A DNA stretch of 64,000 nucleotides, from contig JAAEAF010001117.1 in NCBI GenBank assembly GCA_011037195.1, positions 1 to 64,000 on the forward strand, written 5' to 3'. Below the pieces are notes generated by a model, which worked only from the letters and a program-made list of their open reading frames with translations, had not been told where the DNA came from and did not search any database. Positions 1-9,189 of this stretch are shown here, in pieces. How positions within the stretch are numbered: the stretch's first letter is position 1; every line of letters starts with the position of its first letter. This DNA is from Triatoma infestans (Eukaryota > Arthropoda > Insecta > Hemiptera > Reduviidae). Both the position numbers and the translations under genes were made by a program.

Positions 1-462
1 AATGATTAATAGAACATTATTTTGTTGATTGGACCTTTTATTTTTATTACTAAAATCATTCCATAACTTGTTAGATTTTATATTGTTAAAGTAGGATAAT
101 AAAAAAAAATGCATAATACCTATAAAATATTGTTCCTTGCAAATGGTGTGTTTGTAGTGACATAGTGGCTGCACCACTGTGTAGTAATATACAAAGACAA
201 AGTTAAAAACAATGAACACTTAGCTCTGGGGAAAGGCACCGCCACAAGCCTAAAAATGGCTAAGAAGGCCCAAAACGTTGTAAAAAAATAAAGTGAAATT
301 CTTGGAGCCCAAATAGTGGCTATTTTATCATTAAAAATATCCAGAAAAATATGTATGTACCCAATTCTTTTTGCCCAACCCTTTTGTTGTTAAATTTGTA
401 TTTTTTAACCTCCTAGGGTATTGCCACATTTTTTTTAATTCCAACGTTTGGACAAAATTGCT

Positions 463-590
463 AAAATACATAATATTACAGTATGATCTCTTAGGTTTCC
501 GGGTTAAGCCCATGTCAGTGGTTTGCAATGAGCTACTGCCAAGGGTCGTTACACCTTGAAAGCAAATGAACCAATGAACCTTGGTAGAAA
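463..590. repeat. Decayed half copy of palindromic family F3
   Basis: The stretch resembles the left arm of the F3 elements found at 7.85, 11.95 and 28.4 kb: a start like GATCTCTTAGGTTTCCGGG, then GTCAGTGGTTTGC, then GGGTCGTTACACCTTGAAAGC. The opposite arm is missing or unrecognisable. The flanking 1-460 and 590-920 contain no gene that I can support. Confidence 0.55.
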
Positions 591-920
591 GGGCATGGCC
601 CTTTCCTATGTCCATCTTGGTGGTGGGCGGAGCTTAATTTTCACTTTTTTCTTATGGTTGGCTGGAGGGAGAAGAGGTCTAAGTCTCCTATCCCATTGCC
701 CACATGTCAAAGTTTAAACATTGTTCTGCTCTTTGGAATACCATTAAACGTTTCCAAGCCGGAGCAGCCATGTTCTGCTTAGACGGAGACCATCGCCTCT
801 ATTTAGACAGTTTTCCTCTTTCACAGTGAAAAAATTCCGCCTGACTACCTCTTTGTTTGAAAACTATCCCCTCCCTCGCTACATTCGTGCTATATGGGCA
901 AAAAATCACAATTACAAATA

Positions 921-1281
921 ATTATATACTACTTGTTGTGGTGGTTGGTTCCGCAGAACTGGAAAGCACCAGAGACTTTTTCCGTGGTAGCCTGCTTCAT
1001 TTTTGTGGTCATCGACCGTTTTCGGGCGTTTCGCCCATCTTCAGGAATGCGTTTTCAGACCATTGGTGACAAACACAGACTTTGCCCGATCAAACTTTGT
1101 AAAGTGTGGTGAAAATAAGTTTTGCTCTGTGCAAGTCTGTGTTGTCACACTGTCTGAAAAACGCATCCTTCAGGATCTTTCCGCATCTAAATCTTCAGAT
1201 GGGCGAACGCCCGAAACCGGTCGATGACCACAAAATGAAGCAGGCTACCACAGAAAATGTCTCTGATGAATTATATACTAC
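921..1281. mobile_element. F1 palindromic element copy A with 12-bp target duplication
   Basis: The element body is 933-1269 (337 bp), flanked by ATTATATACTAC at 921-932 and 1270-1281. The left arm starts TTGTTGTGG and runs through GCAGAACTGGAAAGC, GAGACTTTTTCCGTGG and CATCGACCGTTTTCGGGCG. The right arm is the reverse complement (GGGCGAACGCCCGAAACC at about 1201, CCACAGAAAATGTCTCTG near the end) but stops short of the terminal 30-40 bp present on the left. The arms therefore have unequal ends, as in the other F1 copies. Hammerhead-like cores lie in both arms; the CUGANGA box is altered on the right. No protein is encoded. Confidence 0.85.
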
Positions 1282-1739
1282 ACTTTCAATAGTTGATATG
1301 TAGTTACGATTAACAATTACAAATTTAATTTTAGTTACGTTTGCAGTTTTATGTTATTTTGTTTGTTTTTTCAACTGAAGAGGTAGTAGTTATAAAATTT
1401 AACTATAACTAAATTAGTTGCAAAAGCAACTACTTACTTGTATGTAGTTATAGTTGTAATTAGTTATAAAATTGACAAATAAAACTATTTTTAATCTTCC
1501 TTCTTTGTTTTTTTTCTCAACATATTCTGCATTAAAACTTGAATCTTGGCAGTTCAAGTCTAATAAGTTGGTAATTTTTCAACCATAAGTTGTAATTTTT
1601 ACATTCCAACTACAATTTCTTATCAATCGTAAAACGTTATTTACAAAAATAACAACTACCAACTATTTTAAGAATTTGATTTTACTGAGCAAGTTGGGTT
1701 TTCTCATAATATAACCAGGGATAGTAGATTAACTTCTAG

Positions 1740-1815
1740 TTTTTACAAATGTTATTCTTTTATTCATTGAACCAAATTCACTGGACGTTTCAGCCTAATG
1801 AGGCCATCTTTAGCT
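1740..1815 (-). ncRNA. Hammerhead-ribozyme-like motif (left member of an inverted pair)
   Basis: On the minus strand the core reads CTAAAGA (1807-1813), a stem II hairpin GCCT-CATT-AGGC (1793-1804), GAAA (1788-1791), then CGTC. The first box departs from CUGANGA at one position (A for G), so activity is doubtful. A related motif in the opposite direction lies at 3092-3124, and the flanks of the two (ATTCATTG / CAATGAAT) are complementary, so they are the ends of one old inverted structure. Confidence 0.55.
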
Positions 1816-1848
1816 AGTAGTTTATATTCAGTTGCTGAAAAAAAAAAT

Positions 1849-1869
1849 AAATAATAATAATAATAATAG
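1849..1869. repeat. TAA microsatellite
   Basis: A run of about seven AAT/TAA units in AT-rich DNA, just inside the left hammerhead-like motif. Confidence 0.9.
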
Positions 1870-1928
1870 TATATTTAAACCCATTCATTGGTGATGCAAA
1901 CTTTGAAATATGTATAACTTACATGAAG

Positions 1929-2590
1929 GACAATCTGGAAGAAGTTCCTTTAAACAAGTGATGAGTTTTTACAAAATAAATAATACACAAGCAAGACTCA
2001 ATCATTAACTTAAAAACTGAATAAGAGAAACTGCATTTTTTTTTTAAAAAATTGGCCTAGTCCTGTCTACAGTACGTCAAAGAATAGACGAAAAAATTCA
2101 AAATCGTTTGAATAGAATTAGTGTTGATAATATCTTTGTAATCATACATCTTTGATATAGCTCTGTTATCGAGAGCTGTGTTCTATTTAAACGTTCTGTA
2201 AAACAGGAAAGACCAGTTTAGTATAAATTATGTTACTCTATTTTTAATTTATTGATGATATTATGCTAATAATGTGTTATGCTTGTGAATTATTATTTAA
2301 TTTTTAAATTTAAGGCGCGTCAGCATTTGTGGTTATTGGCGTCTGGAGCATTCTCAGTGCACTACCGGTCTCTGGACAGTGTTCTCTCGTTATAGACAAC
2401 ACTGTCCATCACCGGACAGTGAGCTGAAGGGGTTCTTAGGAAGAGAAAATCTAAGGGCAGCAAAGCTGGACTCGAACCCGGACCTCCGCGAGGGAGTCCA
2501 GTGCGCTAACCCTTCACTCTTGTGAATAATTAATTTTTATTTTATATAAAAACTCATCAATGCGTTGAAACAAACTTCTTCCAGATTGTC
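1929..2590. repeat. Inverted repeat pair around a SINE
   Basis: GACAATCTGGAAGAAGTT at 1929 onwards is repeated in reverse complement at 2548-2590, together with the adjoining GATGAGTTTTT. About 40 bp match with a few mismatches. The arms enclose a SINE copy (2325-2522) and lie inside the wider inverted hammerhead pair 1784-1813 / 3092-3124, so the region is a nest of insertions in a palindromic element. Confidence 0.65.
2325..2522 (-). mobile_element. tRNA-derived SINE, family S1 (partial)
   Basis: On the minus strand a pol III box B-like GGTTCGAGTC (2469-2478) follows a degenerate box A region; downstream come the family body sequences CTGCCCTTAGATTTTC and the direct CACTGTCCGGTGATGGACAGTGTT hairpin-like segment. 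It matches the fuller copies at 23543-23980 and 47550-47999, but lacks their 5' extension. Confidence 0.75.
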
Positions 2591-2671
2591 TATATACAAG
2601 TTAAATACTGTTTCACAAAAAAAAAGAAGACCAATATGGACCAACGGACTACAACTCGGGAATTGCTAAAC

Positions 2672-3070
2672 CGACATACACTAAACGGATACAAACCCTA
2701 CAGAACAAGATACTACGAATAATCACACAATGCCCATACTATGTTTCTAACATGACGCTACATACTAACCTTCAAATCCCATTTGTACACGACTTAACAC
2801 AACAACTTTACAAACGATTCTACAGCAAACTAGGAACACACACGAACCCGCACGTCACAAACCTGTCCTCCCTAACCATTCCTGGGAATCCTCCCAGACG
2901 TTTGAAGCGCCAGTGGCCAAGGGACCTCCTGTCACAGGAAGAGGAGTAACAAGACCAGGAAGAGTGGCATTGGCCACCTCCTTCAAGCCTTCAAGCCACA
3001 TATATCTAAGCTAACATTTACTTATTGTATTATTACAGATTGTAAATATAAATAAACAAAAAAATATAGT
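2672..3070 (+). pseudogene. Jockey-type LINE, C-terminal end of the reverse transcriptase and 3' tail
   Basis: An open frame from about 2672 to the stop at 2947-2949 reads through a lysine/arginine-rich segment, IQTLQNKILRIITQCPYYV, then SNMTLHTNLQIPFV and a tail with RFYSKLGTHTNPHV and RRLKRQWPRDLL. The LQNKxLRxIxxxPxYV / NxTLHxDLxIPxV pattern is characteristic of the region after the catalytic fingers in Jockey-clade ORF2 proteins. Everything upstream, including the catalytic motifs, is missing, as expected for 5' truncation during target-primed reverse transcription. The stop is followed by about 100 bp of 3' UTR with AATAAACAAAAAAA near 3050. Not functional. Confidence 0.75.
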
Positions 3071-3084
3071 TTTTTTTTTGTTTT

Positions 3085-3135
3085 TCAACAACTGATGAAG
3101 ATTAACTCATTAGATCGAAACGTCCAATGAATTTT
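3085..3135 (+). ncRNA. Hammerhead-ribozyme-like motif (right member of an inverted pair)
   Basis: The core boxes are intact: CTGATGA (3092-3098), a stem II that can fold as GATTAA-CTCA-TTA(G)ATC with one bulged G, GAAA (3117-3120), then CGTC with self-complementary ACGT as stem III. Stem I is weak. It faces the minus-strand motif at 1784-1813. It directly follows the poly(A)/poly(T) tail of the LINE fragment. Confidence 0.65.
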
Positions 3136-3489
3136 TCTTTCAGTAAGTGAAATTAGTTATACATTTACCAATTGTACTTTGTAATTGTTAGTTGTAACTA
3201 CTTAAGTAGTATCAGAGATATTTTCCGTCATAGCCTGGCTTCATTTTTTTTTTGTCATCGACGATTCGGGGCGTTTGTCCATCATTCCAGCATGTTTGTC
3301 AAAACAATGTGATAACACATACTAGCCTAGTAACAAAATCAGTTTATATATTGTTTTTGAAGTGCTTTGTTAAGAGCTAACTAGGTTAGTAGGGGGATTT
3401 TCCATACCTGACTCATATTTTTTAAAAAGGCATCGCGTTTCTAGGTTATCGTTCCTTCAAAAAAGTAAACATCAATAAGTAGAGATATG

Positions 3490-3780
3490 CAATTTAAATT
3501 ACTTTTCTTTTTTTTTTCTTTTGGCAGAAATTTGCTTTGTTCATTAATTACCTATACTATCTTATTATTTTTAATTGTTGCTATTTGAGTATAGGAGCAA
3601 GATTTAATCACAAAATACCACTGTGTCAGATGTAAAATTAATAGTCAACAACTGACGCAGTATTCTTTCTTAATTAAATATTGCACCGATACTACTCAAA
3701 CAACAACAATTAAAAATAATAAGACAATATAGGTAAATAATTAATAATATAAATTTCTTTCAAAAACGTAATTTAAGTTA
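3490..3780. mobile_element. MITE-like palindrome, unrelated to F1
   Basis: Arms of roughly 50 bp match in reverse complement: TTATTTTTAATTGTTG (about 3565) against CAACAATTAAAAATAATAAG (about 3705), extending outwards through CCTATACTATC / CAATATAGG and AAATTTGC / AAATTTC. The loop has a smaller inverted pair CTGTGTCAG / CTGACGCAG. No coding capacity. It was inserted in F1 copy C, next to the site used by copy B. Confidence 0.65.
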
Positions 3781-3781
3781 C

Positions 3782-3994
3782 ATAACTCCACTTGTTGTGG
3801 TTGGTTCTGCATCGCTGGAAAGCATCGGAGACATTTTCCGTGATAGCCTGCTTCTTTTTGTAGTCATCGACCGGTTTCGGGCGTTCGCCCATCTGAATCG
3901 CAAAACGCATCGTGAAAATGGGCGAACGCCCGAAATCGGTTGATGACCACAAAAACAAGCAGTCTACCACGGAAAATGTCTCTGATAACTCCAC
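3782..3994. mobile_element. F1 palindromic element copy B with 10-bp target duplication
   Basis: The body is 3792-3984 (193 bp) between perfect ATAACTCCAC repeats at 3782-3791 and 3985-3994; the match extends into TTGTT, so the real boundary is ambiguous by up to 5 bp. The left end starts TTGTTGTGGTTGGTTCTGC and the right end stops at GAAAATGTCTCTG. Both arms contain GGGCGAACGCCCGAAA-type stem II/GAAA modules (3871-3896, 3927-3949), but the CUGANGA boxes have been lost in the shortened centre. Confidence 0.85.
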
Positions 3995-4330
3995 TTGTTT
4001 GATGTTTCCATTTTAAAAGGAATAATGTACAATAGCCTTTTAAAATTGGAAAACACATTCATGTGACCTTACTCAGGTATTGACAAATCCCCTCTTAATC
4101 CTAGTTAGAGATCTTAATAAAACATTTCGAAAAAACTGTGTATAAACTGATTTGGCTCTGTGTATGTCTTGTTATCACACTGTATTGATAAAAATAGTCC
4201 TCATGATGGGCGAACGCCCATAGAAACCGGTCGATGACCACAAAAAAAAGAAAAAGAAACAGGCTATCACGGGCCTTAATCTCTGATGCTTTGATCCAGC
4301 TCTGCGTATCCAACCACAACAACTTAACTT

Positions 4331-5189
4331 GCAACAATTTTGTCTTGAAGTAGCGTCTGTTTCAATATTTATAGAGACGAAACGTCAGGTTTATATCAAA
4401 TTACTAATCATTTTTTTTTTGGAGGCAAATATTGAAGTAAACAAATTTTGTTTTTAAGTAACTTTTTTTGTGTTCAAAATTTAAATTGGTTGTTGAAAAT
4501 AAATAAATAAAGAGGTTTAATTTGATTAAAAAAAGAAACAAAATATATATTATAAATTTTTTTGTTTTTTAATTTGACTGAGAAATGTTTTAAATTTAAG
4601 TCTACATAGAGAAAAGTTTTATTTTTATTTTTTAATTTTAAACAAAAGACAAAAAAACATGTAGCGTACCGCAAGGAATGGTTTTGTTGTAGTGATGCGA
4701 CACTTTCAGTGATTTCTGAATGACCTGTTTCAGGTGTCACAATCTTACTCTCCCTCTCCGTGTTTTCACTCATGATAGCCGATGCATTACCACAAACATC
4801 GGAAGCTATCCCTTTACTAGGTTAGCACATATAGCACAATATACCTAAAAGAGAAAATACTTTTATAAAAAAAAATAAAATAAAATAAAACAAAAATAAA
4901 ACAAAATATATATTATTAAATACTCTTTCTTACAAATCAACTTTATTTATTTATTTTTTAATTTTAGTTTTAATTCTTCATAATAATACCAATTTTTTTT
5001 TTATAAAAAGAAAAAATTAATTAAAAAAAAAACTTATAAAAATAATAATTAATGCAAAAACAAGAAGAAAAAAGCTTCATGATTATTTCATAATAAAATT
5101 AAACTATTTCTACTGAAATAATTATTTATAATATTACGAATAAAAATTGTTTTAATCTTTTCCAGCCTTGCTGCAATTTGATTAAAAAA
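4331..5189. other. AT-rich DNA without a recognisable gene
   Basis: Mainly homopolymer-rich A/T sequence (for example 4861-5050). A minus-strand open frame at 4474-4773 is lysine/asparagine-rich with no domain I recognise, and I attribute it to base composition. Confidence 0.6.
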
Positions 5190-5212
5190 AAAATATGAAG
5201 TTTTACCTTTTT

Positions 5213-5262
5213 AATTTACTGACGTTTCAGGGAATATTATTTGCCATCTTCAGAGAATTCTA
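5213..5262 (-). ncRNA. Hammerhead-ribozyme-like motif bounding the endonuclease fragment
   Basis: On the minus strand: CTGAAGA (5247-5253), a loop with GG...CC pairing, GAAA (5225-5228), CGTC, then AGTAAATT, which can pair with AATTCT before the first box. The same motif in the opposite direction lies at 8213-8260, with matching flanks (GTGTAGAATTC). The TGA stop of the upstream minus-strand frame is part of the CTGAAGA box. Confidence 0.65.
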
Positions 5263-5909
5263 CACACATTGACAAAAAAAAGAAATTTATTCAAAAAATC
5301 CAAAAATAAAAAGATCCAATCCTCAAACTGCACAAATGCACAATACCTACAGAAAAATTTGTATATGGAAAACACAATTATCATATATAAAATATGAACT
5401 CTCGAATTAAAATCCCCTCCACAAATAAAACTAATATTGCAATACATCTCCTTAATTCTGCTGATTACAATATTTAAATTCTCAATTTTTAAACTAAATT
5501 CCTGATCAGGTATTAAATAGACGACACCTACAATATAGCATTCTAAATTATTTTTAATTCTTAAAAATATCCAATCATTGTTTCTATCAAGTAATTGTAC
5601 AGACCAGTTTTTTTTAATAGCACAAATAATTCCACCTTTCGCTCTGACGAAATGTTTTTCTTTAACCGCAACAGAAGACACAATTTGAAAATCTTGCAAA
5701 AAATAAGGCAATTCTATATCTGACGAAATATGCCAAGTCTCACAGAAACCCAACACCTCAAATTGCTTTAAAAACTCACACTCTTTTAAATCAAAATTAA
5801 ATACTTTACCAAAGCCTTCCACATTCAAAAAACCAAAATATTTACAAAAATTTACCTCATAATTAACACTTAAACAAGCCTCTAGCTTTTTCATATTACA
5901 AGGTTTCAT
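5250..5909 (-). pseudogene. LINE ORF2 fragment: apurinic endonuclease (EEP) domain, truncated
   Basis: The 219-residue frame carries landmarks of the endonuclease/exonuclease/phosphatase domain of non-LTR retrotransposons: EVLGFCETWH near residue 50-60 (the catalytic glutamate block, usually LxExW), a RAKGGIICAIKKN segment (GGxAI block) near residue 90, and CGGDFNSRV near residue 163 (the GDFN catalytic block). After that block the frame loses similarity and ends in a hydrophobic, probably fortuitous tail; the remaining endonuclease motifs and the whole reverse transcriptase are absent. Its ATG overlaps the stop of the preceding frame (ATGA at 5906-5909), a typical ORF1/ORF2 junction. In an intact element this protein nicks target DNA. 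Remnant, not functional. Confidence 0.7.
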
Positions 5910-6521
5910 TTTTTGTGCGGACGGAATAAAAAATCTTCCAAATTACTTTGATTTGCCAGCACAGTTTTCCTCTTGCGACCTCTTGAGGCGGTGGAATTTT
6001 TTGATGAAGTTTCCAACAAGGTGTCTAGATTTTCGCCATCCTCTAACAGCTCCTCATCCTCTACTACATAAGGGAAATTCAACTTTAAATCAGTGAGTGT
6101 TCTTATAAGACGCGCTGGACTTCCGTCTTGTAGTCTTATAAAAAATTTTCCATTTCTCGTCCATAAATACTTAAACCTTCCTGAGAGCGTTAGCCGCCCT
6201 GTATATATTCGTATTACCAGGTGAAAGGTATTCAAAAATCTTAACGTCTTGAAATTGTGGCACTTTCAAAACGTCATTCTTCTTCTCTTTAAACTTTTTC
6301 CAAAACAATTGTTTAAACTTATTATTTGAAAATCTCAAAATTATTGGAGGATCGACAGATTCACGTTTACTTTTAATTCTATAACAGAAATCAATGCTGT
6401 CATCAGAATATTGACATTCCAACAGCTCTAAGATGTTTTTAACAATTTCTGTTACATCTTCGTTTTCTAATTTTTTTATATTTAAAATTTTTATACCGTT
6501 ATAATAATTAGCTTTGTACAT
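5906..6521 (-). pseudogene. LINE ORF1-like protein with FP-type domain, frameshifted
   Basis: Two overlapping minus-strand frames (6171-6521 and 5906-6235) together give the C-terminal half of an ORF1-like protein. The first has LENEDVTEIVKNILELL, then FCYRI and PPIILRFSN followed by KFKQLFWKKFKEKK, and the second continues with GRFKYLWTRNGKFFIRLQDG. This arrangement resembles the insect FP-domain proteins (baculovirus FP25K-like) used as ORF1 by several insect LINEs, probably binding nucleic acid. The two frames must be joined by a frameshift near 6171-6235, so the copy is broken. The N-terminal coiled coil and any zinc finger are missing. A stretch of AAT repeats lies just upstream (6538-6555). 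Confidence 0.6.
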
Positions 6522-6555
6522 TAAGTTTTTGCAAATAAATAATAATAATAATAAT

Positions 6556-7075
6556 ATAAAATATGAATAAGATTACACAAGCTATAGAAAGTTTAATGAT
6601 TAATATATATTTCACGAATGAACCATAATAATAATAAAACTAACAAAATAAATAGTATCTTAAACCTTTTTATTTCAATTTAACGCTACTTTATTCTTTT
6701 ATTTTTGCTAAATCATTAGCACAGTCATATAAAAACCTTATATTCTTAATTCTATATATAGTAAGTATATTCATCCTTATAAATAGATTCATCCATTAAA
6801 ATAAAATTACGCTACTCACATATGCCAATTTACAAGAAAATGGAGTACTCTATATTCCTCACACACTATGAAGATCCTAAATCTATCCACATTCATCCAA
6901 TATATTGAAATTTAACACAAAATACTCAAAAAAACTAAGTCTCAATGTATTTTAAATACTATTTTAGAGTGAAACATTACGCTATTATTCTCTCAGAAAT
7001 TTCATCCGCCATTCCAACCCCCAACAAAAACTATTTTCCCGGGTAAATGTTTCAAATAAAAAAAGTGATATGTAA
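6556..7075. other. AT-rich DNA without a recognisable gene
   Basis: Low-complexity A/T-rich sequence without conserved coding frames on either strand. Confidence 0.55.
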
Positions 7076-7077
7076 TT

Positions 7078-7080
<3 letters not shown>

Positions 7081-7109
<29 letters not shown>
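7081..7109. repeat. GT microsatellite
   Basis: About 14 uninterrupted GT units, within a copy of dispersed repeat R1. Confidence 0.95.
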
Positions 7110-7112
<3 letters not shown>

Positions 7113-7460
7113 CAGTATACGAAGTTTGAAGAAAATTATTGGAACTATTTTGGCGGAAAACTTCAAAAAAACTACATTCAGAAAAAGTTGCAATTCCGGT
7201 TGATGGATTTTGTCGAAAACGTTTGTGTCAGCTGACAGGTGGTGGCACCTAAACAGAATATCAGATGACAGATTGTAGCACCTGAACAGAATATCAGATG
7301 ACAGATTGTAGCACCTGAACAGAATATCAGCTGACAGGTGGTGGCACCTGAACAGAATATCAAATTTGAGCTTGCTTTAATTTTTTTTTTTTTTTTTGAG
7401 ATATTCGTTAACATAGGCCAACCTCCACTCACTATACATTAGATTTTTGATTTTTTTTTA
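7110..7460. repeat. R1 repeat with an internal 33-bp minisatellite
   Basis: The stretch begins with the R1 core (CAGTATACGAAGTTTGAAGAAAATTATTGGA, cut by the GT run) and contains about 3.7 tandem copies of a 33-bp unit (7229-7361) of the form CAGATGACAGATTGTAGCAC plus CTGAACAGAATAT. The unit is recognisable as a single segment in other R1 copies (for example TCAGATGCAGTGGTAGTGCC at about 21498). The 33-bp period gives an 11-residue repeat in translation, but nothing suggests it is expressed. Confidence 0.75.
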
Positions 7461-7835
7461 ATTGAATAACAATTTTTTTTTTTAAATTTCACACAAGTAC
7501 TGGGAGGTAGAGAAAGTAAAAAAACTCTTGCTGAAAAGATTTTTATCTTTAAACCATTCTTTTGACTTACAGAATCCATTTATTCTTATTAACCCTACTA
7601 CACCAAACGCCTGGCTAACACAATCTATACATATCCACGTACAACACAATTCCATTAACCATAAAAAAAGAAACGACAAATAATAAATTTCATGCGTCTA
7701 CAATAATATGTCCCGATGGAAAATTGAAATCATAATCCTCCCACTTTTGTCTTATAAAGATATTACTAGGATTTTTTCCACCCTAAGATATCTTAATCCC
7801 TTGTAAGCCGATATAATATTAACTATAGTTAAAGT

Positions 7836-8085
7836 ATGAACAATAAAAGTTTAACCTCTCAGGTTTCCGCGGCCATTTTCATGAAGAACACTCAAGTTTC
7901 CGGGTTGAGAGACCGCGTCAGTGGTTTGCTAAAAAAACAACGTTTTCACCCATGTTACGATGAGCCTCTAGAGAAGTGTAACGACCCTGAGAAGTGGCTC
8001 ATTGCAACATGGGTGAAATGTCGGCTTTTTAGCAAACCACTGATGCGATCTCTCAATCTGGAAACTCAAAAGTTTTTCAATAATT
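7836..8085. mobile_element. F3 palindromic element
   Basis: The left arm starts CTCTCAGGTTTCCGCGGCC and includes TTTCCGGGTTGAGAGACCG and CAGTGGTTTGCTAAAAAAAC; the right arm mirrors it (TTTTTAGCAAACCACTGATG, TCTCAATCTGGAAACTC). Two opposed hammerhead-like cores flank the centre: minus strand around 7955-7985 (degenerate) and plus strand CCCTGAGAAGTGGCTC...GGGTGAAATGTCGG at 7983-8024. The open frame spanning it is a by-product of the palindrome. A 6-bp CAATAA is shared by the flanks, too short to be sure of a duplication. Confidence 0.7.
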
Positions 8086-8212
8086 ATTTATATTTATGTA
8101 ATTTTGTCTTCTCTTCAAGTTTTTTATTTAAATATAGTCCTTTATTTATACACGTGCTTATAATTCTATTTTGTTCCGACTGGTTATTTTTCTTTAATTC
8201 TTATTTGTGTAG

Positions 8213-8260
8213 AATTCACTGAAGAAGGCAAACAATATTGGCTGAAACGTCAGTAAATTT
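8213..8260 (+). ncRNA. Hammerhead-ribozyme-like motif, partner of 5213-5262
   Basis: CTGAAGA (8219-8225), an imperfect stem II (AGGC...GGCT, one mismatch), GAAA (8244-8247), CGTC (8248-8251), then AGTAAATTT, complementary to AATTCACT before the first box. It faces the minus-strand motif at 5213-5262, about 3 kb away. Confidence 0.65.
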
Positions 8261-8454
8261 GGAAAAAGAAAATCCTTATATATATAACCCGATTGCACAA
8301 GGCCAGAATGCCGTGCAAAATTCTTTTCCCAACTATTAAACCCAACGGGTCAACAATTTAATTATTATAACACAATTATTATATTGGAGTCACAACTATT
8401 TGGAGTCACAACTATATTGGAGTCAAAACTATTTCTATTTAAAAAATAAAAAAT

Positions 8455-8600
8455 AAAAATTGATCTTTTAGGTTTCCGCGGGACATTTAGTTTCCAGGTT
8501 GAGACAGTTTCAGTGGTTTTCCTAAAAAACCGGCGTTTTGCCCATGTTACAAATGATCCTCTTCAAGGACTCAGCCCGGAAACTCGTATTGTCTATTACA
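8455..8600. mobile_element. F3 palindromic element, short copy
   Basis: The left end GATCTTTTAGGTTTCCGCGG is the F3 start. It includes GTTTCCAGGTTGAGACAG, CAGTGGTTTTCCTAAAAAACC and CGTTTTGCCCATGTTAC, and ends in a short right arm (GACTCAGCCCGGAAACTCG). The central and right arm are mostly deleted. Confidence 0.6.
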
Positions 8601-8689
8601 AAATTTTGGCAAAAAAACTTTTATTTCACAATTACTGGCTTCCAAAAAAAAAAATTATATATTTATAATTACAATTACTGAGGTTGAGG

Positions 8690-8740
8690 TGAAAGTAAAA
8701 AAAAGATGGGATTTCTGCCAACGTTTCGATAATTTTTTAT
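8690..8740 (-). repeat. Decayed hammerhead-like repeat, paired with 10540-10600
   Basis: On the minus strand the sequence includes AATTATCGAAACGTTGGCAG followed by AAATCCCATC. The same sequence appears on the plus strand at about 10560-10590 (ATTATCGAAACGTTGGCAGG, AATCCCTTCC). The GAAACGTT end of the core survives; a clear CUGANGA box does not. Confidence 0.45.
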
Positions 8741-9189
8741 CTATGTATTTGATTTATTTTAATATAATCAATTCCTGTTACTTAATAGTCATTTAACAAG
8801 CGACAATCCAAGTAATTGTACTTGTATTAATGATAAACGGCAAACTATTGTGGTGCTTGTCTGATGCAATTACATTATTTATTATCAAAGTTACAACAGT
8901 TGTAATTATATTTTATAATTATAATTATTAAATTAAAAAAAATAAGTGATTTTAAACATCCTTGAAAGTTTTAAAAGAAAAATTAAAAGTTTTCTTTCTT
9001 CAAACAGTATGCAGGGATTTTCCAATATTTTATATTATATTCAACTTGTATGAATAATAAAATTAAAGTAAATACTTTAAAAAAAAAAGAAAAAAAAGAA
9101 CAATAAATATAGCTGTAATGATATTTTTATTGCTGAATTATTCGTGAAAATTTGTCAAAATTCATCAAATATGATGTTACATTTATTTT

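Larger units (their letters stand above)
3213..4322. mobile_element. F1 palindromic element copy C, long form with nested insertions
   Basis: The left arm (3213 onwards: CAGAGATATTTTCCGTCATAGCCTGGC, then a hairpin remnant and GTGATAACACATACTAG) and the right arm (about 4020-4322: ACCTTACTCAGGTATTG, TCTTGTTATCACACTG, GATGGGCGAACGCCC, CTTTGATCCAGCTCTGCG, CCAACCACAACAA) are the two halves of an F1 copy in reverse orientation. Between them lie a separate palindrome (3490-3780) and F1 copy B (3782-3994). No convincing duplication of the target was found at its outer edges. Confidence 0.65.

Noticed and set aside
5250..5909. Endonuclease frame as a host exonuclease III/APE gene
   Set aside because: Half the domain is absent, it abuts an ORF1-like frame with an ATGA overlap, and ends in a repeat; LINE origin fits better.
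7836..8222. 128-codon open frame on the plus strand
   Set aside because: It lies across the F3 palindrome and the following hammerhead-like motif; the hydrophobic end comes from AT-rich DNA.
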